A stretch of 64,000 nucleotides of DNA from Streptomyces olindensis (lineage in GTDB: Bacteria; Actinomycetota; Actinomycetes; Streptomycetales; Streptomycetaceae): contig JJOH01000092.1 of NCBI GenBank assembly GCA_000696115.1, forward strand, positions 1 through 64,000, read 5' to 3'. A program made the translations under genes and the position numbers. Positions 7,712 to 16,181 of the stretch are shown here, piece by piece (position 1 is the first letter of the stretch; every line of letters starts with the position of its first letter). A model generated the notes under the pieces. The model was given only the letters and a program-made list of their open reading frames with translations, did no database searches and had not been told where the DNA came from.

Positions 7712-8195
7712 GACCAGGCCACCTCGACGCCGTCATGTTCCGTACGTAACCAAGTGCTTCCCTCGTGCCGATCTCACTCAGGGAAGCAATCACCTTCTGG
7801 CACAGCCAGTACGCGGGTGCGTCGACCTGCACGGACCGTTCGGCCGCGCGGTAGAGGGAGGCGGCTGCATCCGTCGCCCGGATCTGACCGAGGATATCCA
7901 CGAGATCTTCGTTGTTGAGTTCCGGGACATCCGCGTCGAGGATCTCCCGAAGCGTCTCACCCAGACCAGGAGCCTGCAGAGCGGCAGCCAGATTGGCGAG
8001 CCTCTCCACTCTGGGCCAGTGGCGTGCACAAGCCGCTTCCCGAATCCAGGCGACGACGGACTCCGCCACCTCGGGATATTCCGCAGCGATGGACTGGGCA
8101 CGCTGTTCCGTGACAAACCCCTCCACCAGGGCGTCCACCGCATCGACCGCCCCCTTGGCGGACAGGAACGAAGCACTTTCCGGTGTTCCTTCCAC
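7686..8195 (-). CDS. Hypothetical helical protein, possibly with a disturbed 5' end
   Basis: A 169-residue protein predicted almost wholly helical (LVEGFVTEQRAQSIAAEY, VVAWIREAACARHWPRVERL, LANLAAALQAPGLGETLREI), reminiscent of HEAT-like repeats but without a family I recognise. The GTG at 8195 has a poor ribosome site; an in-frame CTG four codons earlier is preceded by AGGAG at good distance and may be the real start. Another frame just upstream on the same strand (from about 8269) reads MKDGTLLRAESREYLQGL, which could be a true N-terminus separated by a one-base shift. Base composition is visibly less GC-rich than the flanks, suggesting transfer. It overlaps the YciI-like gene. Confidence 0.5.
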   Translation of the reverse strand: MEGTPESASFLSAKGAVDAVDALVEGFVTEQRAQSIAAEYPEVAESVVAWIREAACARHWPRVERLANLAAALQAPGLGETLREILDADVPELNNEDLVDILGQIRATDAAASLYRAAERSVQVDAPAYWLCQKVIASLSEIGTREALGYVRNMTASRWPGHGVLLLPP

Positions 8196-8464
8196 CTCTT
8201 CGCTCAGTCCGGCTCCTCAGACCTTGAAGGTACTCACGGGATTCAGCTCGGAGAAGAGTGCCATCCTTCATCCCGCGAAGCAACGCTCTTCTATACGCGG
8301 ACGGAAATCTATGGAACCGAAACTCAAGAGGTCCACCCTGCAGCTTGTCCCGAAAGCCCCCGTTGAAGCTCTCAACAGCTCCCAGGGGTGGTCAGGACGC
8401 CGAAGCTACTCTGTAGACCTTCGTGAGGTTGTCGATCCTTGGGGGCCCCGTGGCACGCAGCAGG

Positions 8465-8752
8465 ATGCCTGTGAAGAACATGGGCGCCAGCGAACTCTGT
8501 CTCTTCATCGAACCGTACGGCGAGGACTACTGGCTGAATCCTGGAGAGGCCTTCACCGTCGGCCCGGAGACCGAAGGGATCGACGTCTGGTTCGACACCT
8601 ACGTCTCGACGGATTGCATCACCGTGTGGCTTTACGAGGACGGTGACCCCGCCAAGGTCGTTCTCGACTGCGTAGTAGTTGATGCCGACGGCACCCGGCT
8701 GGATTGCGGACATCAGAGGCCTCCGCGGCTGGCTAATCCTGATCCGGCCTGA
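8465..8752 (+). CDS. Conserved hypothetical 95-residue protein
   Basis: Reads MPVKNMGASELCLFIEPYG followed by EDYWLNPGEAF and DVWFDTYVSTDCITVWLYEDG, a mostly beta, acidic protein. I recall similar short Streptomyces proteins without known function. The ATG at 8465 is preceded by GCAGG only; a GTG at 8450 is an alternative start. It stands alone between a divergent hypothetical gene and a decayed transposase in a stretch of slightly lower GC, so it belongs to an accessory patch. No signal peptide, no membrane helix and no catalytic motif are seen. Confidence 0.6.
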   Translation: MPVKNMGASELCLFIEPYGEDYWLNPGEAFTVGPETEGIDVWFDTYVSTDCITVWLYEDGDPAKVVLDCVVVDADGTRLDCGHQRPPRLANPDPA

Positions 8753-8885
8753 CCTGCGCGCTTACGGCGGTGCGGGATGACAAGTCCGTCCGGGTAGCCG
8801 CCGTCGGCGATCGTGAGGGTGTCGCCGTCGATGACGGCCTGGTGCTTGGTGGAGTACCGACAGTTCTTCGACCGCTCGGCCACAG
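8753..8885 (-). pseudogene. Remnant of a DDE transposase
   Basis: On the minus strand one frame reads AERSKNCRYSTKHQAVIDGD, then TLTIADGGYPDGLVIPHRRK. The YS-KH and ADGGY-GLVIPHRRK pieces recall the centre and late part of IS5/IS4-like Streptomyces transposases, but the usual spacer between them is missing and there is no start, no inverted repeat pair and a stop soon after. It is therefore a deleted relic. It marks 7.7-9.0 kb as a former insertion site. Identification rests on motif memory only. Confidence 0.4.
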
Positions 8886-9007
8886 TGTGGTCCGCAGGCG
8901 GGGAACGGGGCTGGGAACGCTCGGGTCCAGTCCCGCTGGATCCTGGCTCGGACGTGTTCTCGGGTAGAGCGACTTACGAGACCCCACGGATCAGAAAGGA
9001 GCGGGCC

Positions 9008-9283
9008 ATGAGGCGAGATCGGTCGAGCCTGCAGCGTCGTCGGCGCGGCACACTCGCCCTGGGTGCCTTCGGAGCCATCGTCGCGGGGCCACTGGAGTAC
9101 TTGGACTCCGGAGTCGGCTGGAACGCCCTTCTGGCACTTCTGGTCGGCGCTGCGGCCGGAAGCGTCGTGGGCTTCCTGTTCCCTTCCCTGCTGAGTCCCC
9201 GCCAGGGGAAGCACACAACTGTGCCACCCGCTCCGCCACCACCGCCATCACCACCGCCACCGCGGCCGCCAAAAGGCAAGTAG
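9008..9283 (+). CDS. Small membrane protein with Pro-rich tail
   Basis: A 91-residue protein: a basic N-terminus (MRRDRSSLQRRRRG), one hydrophobic helix (about 15-30), a short loop, a second helix (WNALLALLVGAAAGSVVGFL, about 40-60), then a tail of almost uninterrupted Pro with a few Lys/Arg. Both ends probably face the cytoplasm. ATG 9008 follows AAAGGAG at ideal spacing, while the longer upstream frame crosses the transposase relic. No family recognised. It is followed by a 220-nt gap that contains the terminator of the opposite DUF4360 gene. Confidence 0.6.
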   Translation: MRRDRSSLQRRRRGTLALGAFGAIVAGPLEYLDSGVGWNALLALLVGAAAGSVVGFLFPSLLSPRQGKHTTVPPAPPPPPSPPPPRPPKGK

Positions 9284-9467
9284 GGCCCGCGCCTCCTTAT
9301 CCGTTCATGCCCCGACAGGGCGGCGAGTTCGTCTTCGGTGACCCCGCCACCTGGCGGCATCGAGCAGGCCGTGAGGATGACCCGGCAGGCGGCCCGGAGT
9401 CCGGGGTCGACGTCGAGCTGCTGACGGCCTGAGGGTTTCCCTGGGCTTCCCGTCGCCTGGGACTGAC

Positions 9468-9494
9468 GGCGGCCCACCGCACCGGTGGGCCGCC
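9468..9494 (-). terminator. Strong hairpin after the DUF4360 gene
   Basis: An 11-bp perfect stem, GGCGGCCCACC (9468-9478) with GGTGGGCCGCC (9484-9494) and a 5-nt loop, begins 12 nt beyond the stop of the DUF4360 gene at 9507. It is well placed as its terminator and may also stop transcripts from the left. Confidence 0.75.
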
Positions 9495-9506
9495 CCCTGT
9501 GCACCG

Positions 9507-10160
9507 TCAGGACTTCTTCGGACACTCCTTCCACGCCATGTGGTACACCGTGCTGATGTCCCCGTCCGTGGAGTCCATCGTCATGAAGCTGACCTTGTCG
9601 GCCGCCTGCGTACCGGCGTTGACCCGCAGCTCCGTGTTGATGTTGAAGTTGCGCTGGACTCCGCAGGGCGCGTAGACCAGCTGGGCCCAGTCCGTCTCGT
9701 CCGTGGCCTGCCAGTTGTCGTTGTAGGGGCCGTTGAAGGGGTGGTTCCTGGTCACCGTGCTCGGAGAGCCCTGGAAGTAGTACGAGGCCCGCTGGGAGCC
9801 GCTCGCGCCGCGCTGGAGTGAGGCGAAGCCCCGGTAGTCGGCGCTGGCGATGGCGTACGTGAAGCCCTGGGGCACGTGGACGATCAGGCTGAGCTGGCAG
9901 TTCCTGCGGAACGCGGTCGGGTCGGAGCCCCCGCCGGCCTGCGCGAGGTAGTCGCTGTAGGTGACCGTGAACGCCGTGTTGTCCTCGGAGACGGCGACCG
10001 CGGTGGTGCCCTGCGGGCAGCCGGAGCCGTTCACCGTGGCGACCTTGATGACGATCTTGTCCGGGGGCGGGTCGACGAACCCGGAGGACGGGGATTGCGC
10101 GGGAAGTGCGCTGGTGAGCAGCGCGGCGATCGCGCCGCTCAGGAGCAGGCCACCGGCCAT
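9507..10160 (-). CDS. Secreted DUF4360-family protein
   Basis: A 217-residue exported protein. A signal peptide covers about 1-22 (LLLSGAIAALLTSALPAQS). The mature part has the DUF4360 hallmarks: NGSGCPQGT near the start, VTYSDYLAQAG, RRNCQLSLIVHVPQGF, the FQG strand and a final CGVQRNFNINTELRV with paired cysteines. The family is common as secreted proteins in actinomycetes and fungi; its role is unknown. ATG 10160 is preceded by GGGAGAA; the longer frame upstream is antisense to nothing and lacks a ribosome site. Monocistronic, with a hairpin terminator at 9468-9494. A TTGACA about 55 nt upstream of the start may be its -35 box, but the -10 is unclear. Confidence 0.8.
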   Translation of the reverse strand: MAGGLLLSGAIAALLTSALPAQSPSSGFVDPPPDKIVIKVATVNGSGCPQGTTAVAVSEDNTAFTVTYSDYLAQAGGGSDPTAFRRNCQLSLIVHVPQGFTYAIASADYRGFASLQRGASGSQRASYYFQGSPSTVTRNHPFNGPYNDNWQATDETDWAQLVYAPCGVQRNFNINTELRVNAGTQAADKVSFMTMDSTDGDISTVYHMAWKECPKKS

Positions 10161-10443
10161 GGTTCTCCCATCCGTTCGTGGGGGGTGGAAAGGTTGCGGG
10201 CATGTGCATGTCAAGATCACGGCACACGCACCCCCGACCTGTGACCATTTCATGGAGGAGCTGTGAAGGCCGGGAGCGGTCGCATCGTACGCAGCGGAAC
10301 GGGGTCCGGCCAGGTCGCTCTCCGGCCATTCACACCGGCGGTGATTCACAGCCGCCGTGCCCGCCGGGCGAGCCGTGCCCCCGGGCGCATAAGGTGCCTT
10401 CCACGCGATGAGGATCACGTGCAGCACAACAGGAGGCGCTCCC

Positions 10444-13425
10444 TTGGAGCTCAGCAGGCGTACCTTCCACGCCCTCGCCGGCACGGCCGCGCTCGGCTTC
10501 GCGCTGACCGGCAGCGGGTCGCCGACCTCCCCCAACCCGGCACGGAGCGTACCCACCGGCCCGCCGCCCCCCGTGCCACGCGCGGACGGCAGACGGCACA
10601 CCATCGGTTTCGACCGGTACTCCCTCGTGATCGACGGCCGACGCCTGGTGCTCTGGTCGGGCGAGATGCACCCGTTCCGGCTGCCGAGCCCGTCGCTGTG
10701 GCGGGACGTGCTGGAGAAGATGCGGGCGCACGGCTACAACGCCGTGAGCGTGTACGTCGCGTGGAACTACCACTCCCCCGCCCCCGGGCGGTACGACTTC
10801 TCCGGGGTGCGCGATCTGGACCTGTTCCTGCGCACGGCCGCCGAGACCGGCCTGTACGTCATACTGCGGCCCGGCCCGTACATCAACGCCGAGGTCGACG
10901 CCGGCGGCTTCCCCGGCTGGCTGACCGCCACCGAGGGCAGGGCCCGCACCTCCGACCCGACGTATCTGCGGTACGTCGACGAGTGGCTGACCGCCGTCAA
11001 CGCCATCGTCGCCAAGCGGCTGTTCACCCGGGGCACGGGCACGGTCCTGCTGTACCAGATCGAGAACGAGTACGACGCGCACGTGGACGACCCGACCGGG
11101 CGCGCCTACATGTCGTACCTGTACGAGAAGGTCCGCGCCGACGGCATCGACGTGCCGCTGTTCCACAACGACAAGGGACGCAACGGGTACTGGGCGCCCG
11201 GGTCGTTCGGCACCGGCGGTGAGAAGGGGCGCTGGCTGTACGGGTTCGACGGGTACCCGGAGCCGGACGAGGTGCCGCCCGACTGGGGGCACTTCGGGAC
11301 CGGCGGGGTGAAGAGCGGGGCCACGGCCAGTCCGCGCACCCCCGGGTTCGTGCCGGAGTTCGGCGGCGGCTGGTTCGACCCGTGGGGCGGGTCCTGGTTC
11401 GACGGCAAGGGGTACGCCGAGGCGCGCCGGACCCGGGACGCGGCGTACGAGCGGCGCTTCTACCTCACCAACCTCGCCAATGGCATCACGCTGCACAACG
11501 TCTACATGACGTTCGGCGGCACCTCCTGGGGCTGGCTGCCCGCGCCGGCGGTCTACACGTCGTACGACTACGGGGCCGCCTTCGACGAGGCCCGCAACGC
11601 CACCCCGAAGCTCGCCCCGATGCACCAGATCGGGCAGTTGCTGCGGCACGTGCCCGACCTGGCCAAGCTGAACCGGGCAAAGGGCGTGCGCGCCACCGAC
11701 GAGCGGATCAAGGTCTACCACCTGGTCAACCCGGACACCGGCGCCCACGTCTACGTGCTGCGCAACGACTCCGGCGAGGCGGTCTCCACGACGCTGCCGG
11801 ACGCCGGGATCGACGTGCCGGTCACCGTCCCGGCGCGGGACGCCAAGCTGCTCGCCGCCGGGCTGAAGCTCGGGAAGCGGACGCTGGTGCACTCCACCGT
11901 GCAGCCCATGGTGAGCCTGACCGCCGGGCGGCAGGACATCGCCGTCTTCGCGGGCCGCCGGGGCGAGATGGCGCAGGTCGTGCTGGAGTGCGCGGACGAA
12001 CCGACGCCCATGCGGCTGGACGCGGAGCCCGCCTGGGCCTACAACCTCGGCAAGCTGAACATCACGGCGCCGCTCGGCGCCGGCGGGCTGAGCCGGGTGC
12101 GGGTCGAGGGCGACGGCGTGGACACGCCGATGCTGGTGCTGTTCGCGGACGACGCGACCGCCCTGCGGCTGTGGCCCTGGGAGACGCCGTCCGGCCCGCT
12201 CCTCGTCTACGGCCCGGCCCTGCTGCGCTCGGCCGAACTGCGCGGCTCCACCGTCCACCTCACCGGCGACACCATCGGCGCGACCGGCCTGGAGGTGTGG
12301 GGGCCGCGCGGGATCACCCACGTCACCTGGAACGGACGCCCGGTGCCCTGCCGCTTCAGCGCCTCCGGCAGCCTGCTGGCGCTGAAGCCGCTGCCCGGCG
12401 TGGCCCGGCCGGCCCTGCCCGCCCTGGACGGCTGGCGGCGGCGGACCGAGAACCCGGAGGCCGAGCCGGACTTCGACGACACGGACTGGACGACGGCCGA
12501 CCGGAAGACCACCTTCAGCACCACCCCGGTGCCGGACGGACAGCCCGTCCTGTTCGCCGACGACTACGGCTTCCACTACGGCGACGTCTGGTACCGCGGC
12601 GAGTGGACGGACGACAGCGCCCTCGCTTCCGTCTCCCTCTCCTACAGCACGGGCACGCAGGGCCTGCTGATGGCCTGGCTGGACGGCGAGCCACTGGGCA
12701 CGCACCGCATGCCGGTGCCGGACAAGGAGCGGGCGCGGCAGGGCACGTGGACCGCGCGGGCCACCTTCCGGCTGCCGGAGGACATGCGGAAGCGATTCCG
12801 GGAGGAGAGCCGGGAGGAGCGCCGGGAGCGGCATGTGCTGTCCGTGCTCGTCCGGCCGATGCAGCACGACATGGACGGCAGGGCGCTCGACACGCACAAG
12901 GCCGCGCGCGGACTGACCGCCGTCACCTTCGAGGGCGCCTCCCCCGAGGTGACGTGGCGGATCCAGGGCGCCTCCACCCCCGACCCCGTGCGCGGGCCGA
13001 TGAACAACGGCGGGCTGTACGGGGAGCGCGAGGGCTGGCACCTGCCGGAGCACGACGACGGGGACTGGGACGGGACCGACTCCCCCCGGGCCGACCGGAG
13101 GCAGGGCGTCACCTGGTACCGCACGCGCTTCCGGCTGGACATCGACCCGGGCGTGGACGCCTCCGTCGGACTCGTCCTCGACGACGACCCGGGGCGGGCC
13201 TACCGCGTCCAGATCTTCCTCAACGGCTGGAACATGGGGCAGTACATCAACGATGTAGGGCCGCAGCACACGTTCGTGCTGCCGAACGGGATCCTGCGCA
13301 CACGTGGCGCCAACACACTGGCCTTGGCGGTGCTGTCGGACGGGACCACACCGTCGGGGCCGCGGGACGTGCGGCTGACGGTGCTGGGCGCGGCGGCCGG
13401 AGGGGTGCCCGTCAAGCCGGTGTGA
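10444..13425 (+). CDS. Secreted beta-galactosidase (GH35)
   Basis: About 993 residues of a GH35 beta-galactosidase that should hydrolyse terminal beta-galactosides, for example on galactan or xyloglucan side chains. A Tat-type leader starts with SRRTFHALAG. The TIM barrel shows the family blocks LWSGEMHPFR, GYNAVSVYVAWNYHSP, RPGPYINAE, acid/base Glu about 209 in QIENEY and nucleophile Glu about 305 in FVPEFGGGW; C-terminal jelly-roll domains with GWNMGQYIND follow. I place the start at TTG 10444 because AGGAGG lies seven bases before it; the ATG at 10408 has no ribosome site. It faces arabinan-degrading genes, so it probably takes part in pectin side-chain breakdown. The divergent gap to 10160 (283 nt) shows no gene. 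Confidence 0.88.
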   Translation: MELSRRTFHALAGTAALGFALTGSGSPTSPNPARSVPTGPPPPVPRADGRRHTIGFDRYSLVIDGRRLVLWSGEMHPFRLPSPSLWRDVLEKMRAHGYNAVSVYVAWNYHSPAPGRYDFSGVRDLDLFLRTAAETGLYVILRPGPYINAEVDAGGFPGWLTATEGRARTSDPTYLRYVDEWLTAVNAIVAKRLFTRGTGTVLLYQIENEYDAHVDDPTGRAYMSYLYEKVRADGIDVPLFHNDKGRNGYWAPGSFGTGGEKGRWLYGFDGYPEPDEVPPDWGHFGTGGVKSGATASPRTPGFVPEFGGGWFDPWGGSWFDGKGYAEARRTRDAAYERRFYLTNLANGITLHNVYMTFGGTSWGWLPAPAVYTSYDYGAAFDEARNATPKLAPMHQIGQLLRHVPDLAKLNRAKGVRATDERIKVYHLVNPDTGAHVYVLRNDSGEAVSTTLPDAGIDVPVTVPARDAKLLAAGLKLGKRTLVHSTVQPMVSLTAGRQDIAVFAGRRGEMAQVVLECADEPTPMRLDAEPAWAYNLGKLNITAPLGAGGLSRVRVEGDGVDTPMLVLFADDATALRLWPWETPSGPLLVYGPALLRSAELRGSTVHLTGDTIGATGLEVWGPRGITHVTWNGRPVPCRFSASGSLLALKPLPGVARPALPALDGWRRRTENPEAEPDFDDTDWTTADRKTTFSTTPVPDGQPVLFADDYGFHYGDVWYRGEWTDDSALASVSLSYSTGTQGLLMAWLDGEPLGTHRMPVPDKERARQGTWTARATFRLPEDMRKRFREESREERRERHVLSVLVRPMQHDMDGRALDTHKAARGLTAVTFEGASPEVTWRIQGASTPDPVRGPMNNGGLYGEREGWHLPEHDDGDWDGTDSPRADRRQGVTWYRTRFRLDIDPGVDASVGLVLDDDPGRAYRVQIFLNGWNMGQYINDVGPQHTFVLPNGILRTRGANTLALAVLSDGTTPSGPRDVRLTVLGAAAGGVPVKPV

Positions 13426-13516
13426 CCGGATCGAGCCGTACCCGTGCCTTGTCTTCTCCGGGACGCTGGTTCACCGTGTGGGCCCTTCAGGGCTTTTCGA
13501 CAGGGAGGGGAACCTC

Positions 13517-14629
13517 GTGCGAAGACGGCGTTTCATCACTGGGTTAGGCGGACTGGTCGGGGCCGGGGCCGGGCTCGGGCTCGTCCCGGCGGGCGCCCGA
13601 CCGGCCGCGGCGGCCGTCCGGGACGGCGGCGCACCACGCGAGTGGGAGGCGGTCACCGCCCCGGAGGCCACCCCGGCGGCGCAGTTGCGCGACGTGGCGG
13701 CCGCGGGCCCCGGCCTCGCCTGGGCCGTGGGCGAGGAGGGCCTCAGCGGCAGTGTCCGGGGGGCGGCGCTGGCCCTCGTGTGGGACGGCACGGCCTGGCA
13801 GCGCACCCGCGCCGGCTTCAACGGCTACCTGGGTTCCGTGGCCGCCACGTCCGACGGCTCCGCCTGGGCCGTCGGCGCCGACACCTCCGGCACCGCCCGG
13901 CTCCTCGCCTGGGACGGATCGACCTGGCGGGAGACCGACTACCCCGGGCGCGGGACGGCCGGGACCTCCCTCGCCGCCGTCACGACCGGCCCGCGGGGCC
14001 ACGTGTGGGTCTCCGGCCGCACCGGCGACGGCTCGGTGCTGCTGCACGGGCACCGGGGCAAGTGGACCTGGCTGGAGCCGCCCCCGGTCACCACCACCGT
14101 CCCGCCCTACCACATCCACCGCTCGCTCTGCGGCGACATCTGGGTCTACGGCAGCGAGCTCGTCGCCCGCTGGGACGGTGACGCGTGGACCGTGCTGCCG
14201 TCGCCGGGCGGCGTCCGCGCCGGCTTCACCGGGCTGCTCCCGGTCGCCCGCGACGACATCTGGATGACGGGCTACGACTACGGCATCGGCGGCCCGCCCG
14301 GCAAGCCTCCGGCCGTCCGGCTGCTGCACGGGGACGGCAGCTCCTGGGAGTACGTCAAGGCACCGTTCGGCGTCGGCATGCTGTCCGGCATCGTGGGCGA
14401 CGCGCAGGGGCGGCCCGACCGGATCGCCGGGTGGGACTTCTGGGACCAGACCCGGGCCCACTACCTGCGCTGGGACGGCACGGCCTGGGTCAGCGAGCGG
14501 GGGCCGCTGGCCACGACCCCCGTCGTCATGAACGCCCTGGCGAAGGTGCCGGGTTCGGGCGGGTACTGGGCGGTGGGGACGACCTCGACCTCGCCGTCCC
14601 CGACCGCCCTGCCGCGCATCGAACGCTGA
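13517..14629 (+). CDS. Exported beta-propeller-like protein containing a TTA codon
   Basis: A 370-residue secreted protein. The leader begins VRRRRFITGLGGLVG, a Tat-like motif, with a cut near ARPAAAA. The mature part consists of six or seven repeats of about 50 residues with AWAVG, LAWDGSTW, HVWVSGR, IWVYG, DIWMTGYDYG and YWAVGTT strands, typical of propeller proteins of unknown enzymatic role in Streptomyces. The GTG at 13517 has a GGGAGG site. Codon 10 is TTA (13544-13546), the rare codon decoded by bldA tRNA, so translation should be restricted to development. It ends ten bases before the convergent GH51 gene. Function unknown; ligand binding or scaffold are possible. Confidence 0.75.
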   Translation: MRRRRFITGLGGLVGAGAGLGLVPAGARPAAAAVRDGGAPREWEAVTAPEATPAAQLRDVAAAGPGLAWAVGEEGLSGSVRGAALALVWDGTAWQRTRAGFNGYLGSVAATSDGSAWAVGADTSGTARLLAWDGSTWRETDYPGRGTAGTSLAAVTTGPRGHVWVSGRTGDGSVLLHGHRGKWTWLEPPPVTTTVPPYHIHRSLCGDIWVYGSELVARWDGDAWTVLPSPGGVRAGFTGLLPVARDDIWMTGYDYGIGGPPGKPPAVRLLHGDGSSWEYVKAPFGVGMLSGIVGDAQGRPDRIAGWDFWDQTRAHYLRWDGTAWVSERGPLATTPVVMNALAKVPGSGGYWAVGTTSTSPSPTALPRIER

Positions 14630-14639
14630 CCGGGCCCGG

Positions 14640-16160
14640 TCACGCCAGCCGGATCACGTTCCAGGACAGCGGCTCCAGGACGGCGTTCAGCGTGCCGTCC
14701 TGGAGAGCCGTGCCGTCGACGGTGTGCGGGGCCACCCGCTCGGGGTCGTCGAGGGTGTTGCGGGCGTCCGGGTCGGCGTCCGCGAGGGCGCTGTGCTCGA
14801 CGACGCGGCTCAGGTCGAGGCCGCTCAGGGCGACTTCGAGCGGGAGGGCGTCGGTGCGGCTGCGGTTGACGGCGAAGACGGTGACCGTGCCGTCCTCGGC
14901 GCGCACGGCGGTGGCGTGCAGCAGGTCGGTCTCGCCGTACTTCTTCGTCTCGTACGTCGGCGAGTCCACGCGGACGTCCAGGACCTGGCCGCGGCCGTAC
15001 CGCGAGGCCTGCGCGAAGGGGAAGAACGTGGTCTGCCGCCAGGCCGGGCCGCCCGGCTCGGTCATGATCGGCGCGATGACGTTGACGAGCTGGGCGAGGC
15101 AGGCGACGGTGACGCGGTCGGCGTGCCGGAGCAGGGCGATGAGGAGCGAGCCGAAGACGACGGCGTCGGTGACGCTGTAGTTGTCCTCCAGCAGGCGCGG
15201 CGCCTCGGGCCAGTCGTCCTGCTCGAAGGTCTTGGCGCGGGCCTCCCACTCGGGCAGGTACCAGACGTTCCACTCGTCGAAGGAGAGGTTGATCTTCTTC
15301 TTCGACTTGAGCCGGGCGCCGACGTGGTCGGCGGTCGCGACGACGTTGTCGATGAAGGACTCCATGTCGACGGCGGAGGCGAGGAAGGAGTCGAGGTCGC
15401 CGTCCTCGGGCCAGTAGTAGGCGTGCAGGGAGATGTAGTCGACGAGGTCGTAGGTCTCCTTGAGGACCGTGGCCTCCCACTCGGCGAAGGTGGGCATGGA
15501 CTGGCTGGAGGAGCCGCAGGCGACGAGTTCGACGCCGGGGTCCTGCTGGCGCATGGCCCGGGCCGTCTCGGCGGCGAGGCGGCCGTACTCCTCGGCGGTC
15601 TTGTGGCCGGTCTGCCAGGGGCCGTCCATCTCGTTGCCGAGGCACCACAGGCGGATGCCGAAGGGGTCCTTGTCGCCGTGCGCGACACGGAGGTCGGACA
15701 GGGCGGTGCCCCCGGCGTGGTTGGCGTACTCCTGGAGTTCCAGGGCCTCGGCGACGCCGCGTGTGCCGAGGTTGACGGCCATCATCGGTTCGGCCTGGGG
15801 GCCGATCTTGCGGAGGAAGTCGATGTACTCGGAGAGGCCGAAGCGGTTGGACTCCGTCGAGTGCCAGGCGAGGTCGAGGCGGCGCGGGCGGTCTTCCGCC
15901 GGGCCCACCGAGTCCTCCCACTTGTAGCCGGAGACGAAGTTGCCGCCGGGGTAGCGGACGGCTGTGACGCCGAGTTCGCGGACGAGGTCGAGGACGTCCT
16001 GGCGGAGGCCCTTGGCGTCGGCGGTGGGGTGGTCGGGTTCGAAGACGCCGGTGTAGACGCAGCGGCCGAGGTGTTCCACGAAGCTGCCGAAGAGGCGGGG
16101 GTTGACCTCGCCGACCGTGAAAGCGGGGTCGAGGGTGAAGCGGGCGGTGGGCTTGCTCAT
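14640..16160 (-). CDS. abfA: Intracellular alpha-L-arabinofuranosidase (GH51)
   Basis: A 506-residue family 51 enzyme that removes terminal arabinofuranose from arabino-oligosaccharides. No signal peptide: it acts in the cytosol on imported oligosaccharides. Family blocks are NPRLFGSFVEHLGR, RYPGGNFVSGYKW, the acid/base Glu177 in CLGNEMDGPW and the nucleophile Glu296 in FDEWNVWY; a C-terminal beta domain ends with EPLSWNVIRL. It is the last gene of the ABC transporter operon, 21 nt after the GH43 gene, with an AAGG-type ribosome site before the ATG. Import by the upstream transporter followed by this enzyme gives free L-arabinose. Confidence 0.92.
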   Translation of the reverse strand: MSKPTARFTLDPAFTVGEVNPRLFGSFVEHLGRCVYTGVFEPDHPTADAKGLRQDVLDLVRELGVTAVRYPGGNFVSGYKWEDSVGPAEDRPRRLDLAWHSTESNRFGLSEYIDFLRKIGPQAEPMMAVNLGTRGVAEALELQEYANHAGGTALSDLRVAHGDKDPFGIRLWCLGNEMDGPWQTGHKTAEEYGRLAAETARAMRQQDPGVELVACGSSSQSMPTFAEWEATVLKETYDLVDYISLHAYYWPEDGDLDSFLASAVDMESFIDNVVATADHVGARLKSKKKINLSFDEWNVWYLPEWEARAKTFEQDDWPEAPRLLEDNYSVTDAVVFGSLLIALLRHADRVTVACLAQLVNVIAPIMTEPGGPAWRQTTFFPFAQASRYGRGQVLDVRVDSPTYETKKYGETDLLHATAVRAEDGTVTVFAVNRSRTDALPLEVALSGLDLSRVVEHSALADADPDARNTLDDPERVAPHTVDGTALQDGTLNAVLEPLSWNVIRLA

Positions 16161-16181
16161 GGGGGCCTTTCCAAAACGGGA

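Noticed and set aside
8225..8269. Tiny minus-strand frame MALFSELNPVSTFKV ahead of the 169-residue gene
   Set aside because: Could be a leader peptide, but nothing supports translation, and the overlapping alternative frame is equally plausible.
10201..10240. TTGACA upstream of the DUF4360 gene as a promoter
   Set aside because: No acceptable -10 at 16-19 bp, so mentioned only in the gene entry.
10330..13269. 979-residue minus-strand frame
   Set aside because: Antisense to the GH35 gene, whose catalytic motifs are intact; no domain in the shadow.
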